Assembly: GCA_008360975.2 (NCBI GenBank)
Contig: CM039196.1
Span: forward strand, 3,658,001 to 3,722,000
Length of the DNA stretch: 64,000 nucleotides
Direction: 5' to 3'
Source of the DNA: Lichenostomus cassidix
Taxonomy: Eukaryota; Chordata; Aves; Passeriformes; Meliphagidae
Shown here: positions 63,650 to 64,000 of the stretch, in pieces
Position numbering within the stretch: position 1 is the stretch's first letter
Layout: every line of letters starts with the position of its first letter
Notes under the pieces: model-generated
What the model was told of the DNA's origin: nothing
What the model saw: only the letters and a program-made list of their open reading frames with translations
Database searches by the model: none
Translations under genes and position numbers: made by a program

Positions 63650-64000
63650 CTGTGAAGCACAAAGAAAACATCATGAAAATCCTGGAGGGCCACTGCAGAA
63701 TCTGCTAGAGAGAGGAGAAAATTCAGGGCAAACCCCAAGTTTTGGCATTTTCAAGAAACCTTTTCTCCATTTTTGTTCTAAATAATGGGAAGGTAGTGGA
63801 GCATTGAAGTGCCCCTTGGAACCAACACAGTAAAGGTGTTCCTTGGTGAAAAAAGACAATTTATTTGGAATAGTCACTGCTGCTCTTCTGGTGAAGTACA
63901 GGCAGAGAAGAATTTCTAAATTTAAAAGGGGGGGTTGCCTCATTTAAATGGCAGCACCTCACTTTATTAATGACCGTTTAAAATGCAACTATTCATTCCC
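63650..64000 (-). other. RPL6: RPL6 last intron, partial
   Basis: The sequence upstream of the exon acceptor has a T-rich tract ending TTCACAG. I see no further RPL6 exon and no snoRNA-like box pair before the right edge. Confidence 0.6.

Noticed and set aside
1..64000. CRISPR arrays, bacterial operons, complete retroviruses or an RNA-gene cluster
   Set aside because: No regularly spaced perfect repeats with unique spacers, no LTR pairs and no tRNA cloverleaf patterns were found on either strand. The content is ordinary vertebrate gene and intergenic DNA.

Overview
The window is animal nuclear DNA, almost certainly from a bird and probably a songbird. Genes are split into many short exons, introns are compact (mostly 80-1,800 bp), and the interspersed repeats I recognise are mainly 3' ends of CR1 LINEs, the typical avian retroposon. 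Nearly all coding sequence is on the minus strand.

Positions 1-50,535 hold the 5' three quarters of HECTD4, which encodes a giant HECT-type E3 ubiquitin ligase. I traced 61 consecutive coding exons from the initiator ATG (50,533-50,535) to the left edge. Every junction keeps the reading frame, giving 10,222 nt of CDS, or 3,407 codons plus one base, with no stop or frameshift. The C-terminal catalytic HECT domain lies beyond position 1. A CUB-like segment (exons 21-22), a SPRY domain (exons 47-50), an Asp-rich tract (exon 51) and a Ser-rich plus basic tract (exon 61) are visible. Intron 49, inside the SPRY coding region, has a GC rather than GT donor.

Positions about 50,170-51,500 form a CpG island covering exon 1, the 5' UTR region and the promoter. 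It holds a YY1/TISU-like element with a 9-codon upstream ORF, and upstream of it a degenerate GC-rich tandem array with a 23-bp period. Intron 1 (41,405-50,364) is 9 kb and carries a CR1 copy and a probable hAT-type MITE.

Positions about 51,500-63,450 are intergenic and mostly unique, with scattered CR1 fragments. At 63,497-63,649 lies the last coding exon of RPL6 (ribosomal protein eL6), also on the minus strand, with its poly(A) signal at 63,473-63,478. The HECTD4-RPL6 order and orientation match human 12q24, which supports both identifications.

I found no new multigene system. The less ordinary observations are a 225-bp copy of the exon-33 acceptor region inserted in intron 29 between 25-bp direct repeats, the GC-AG intron, the promoter tandem array, and the TISU-like upstream ORF.
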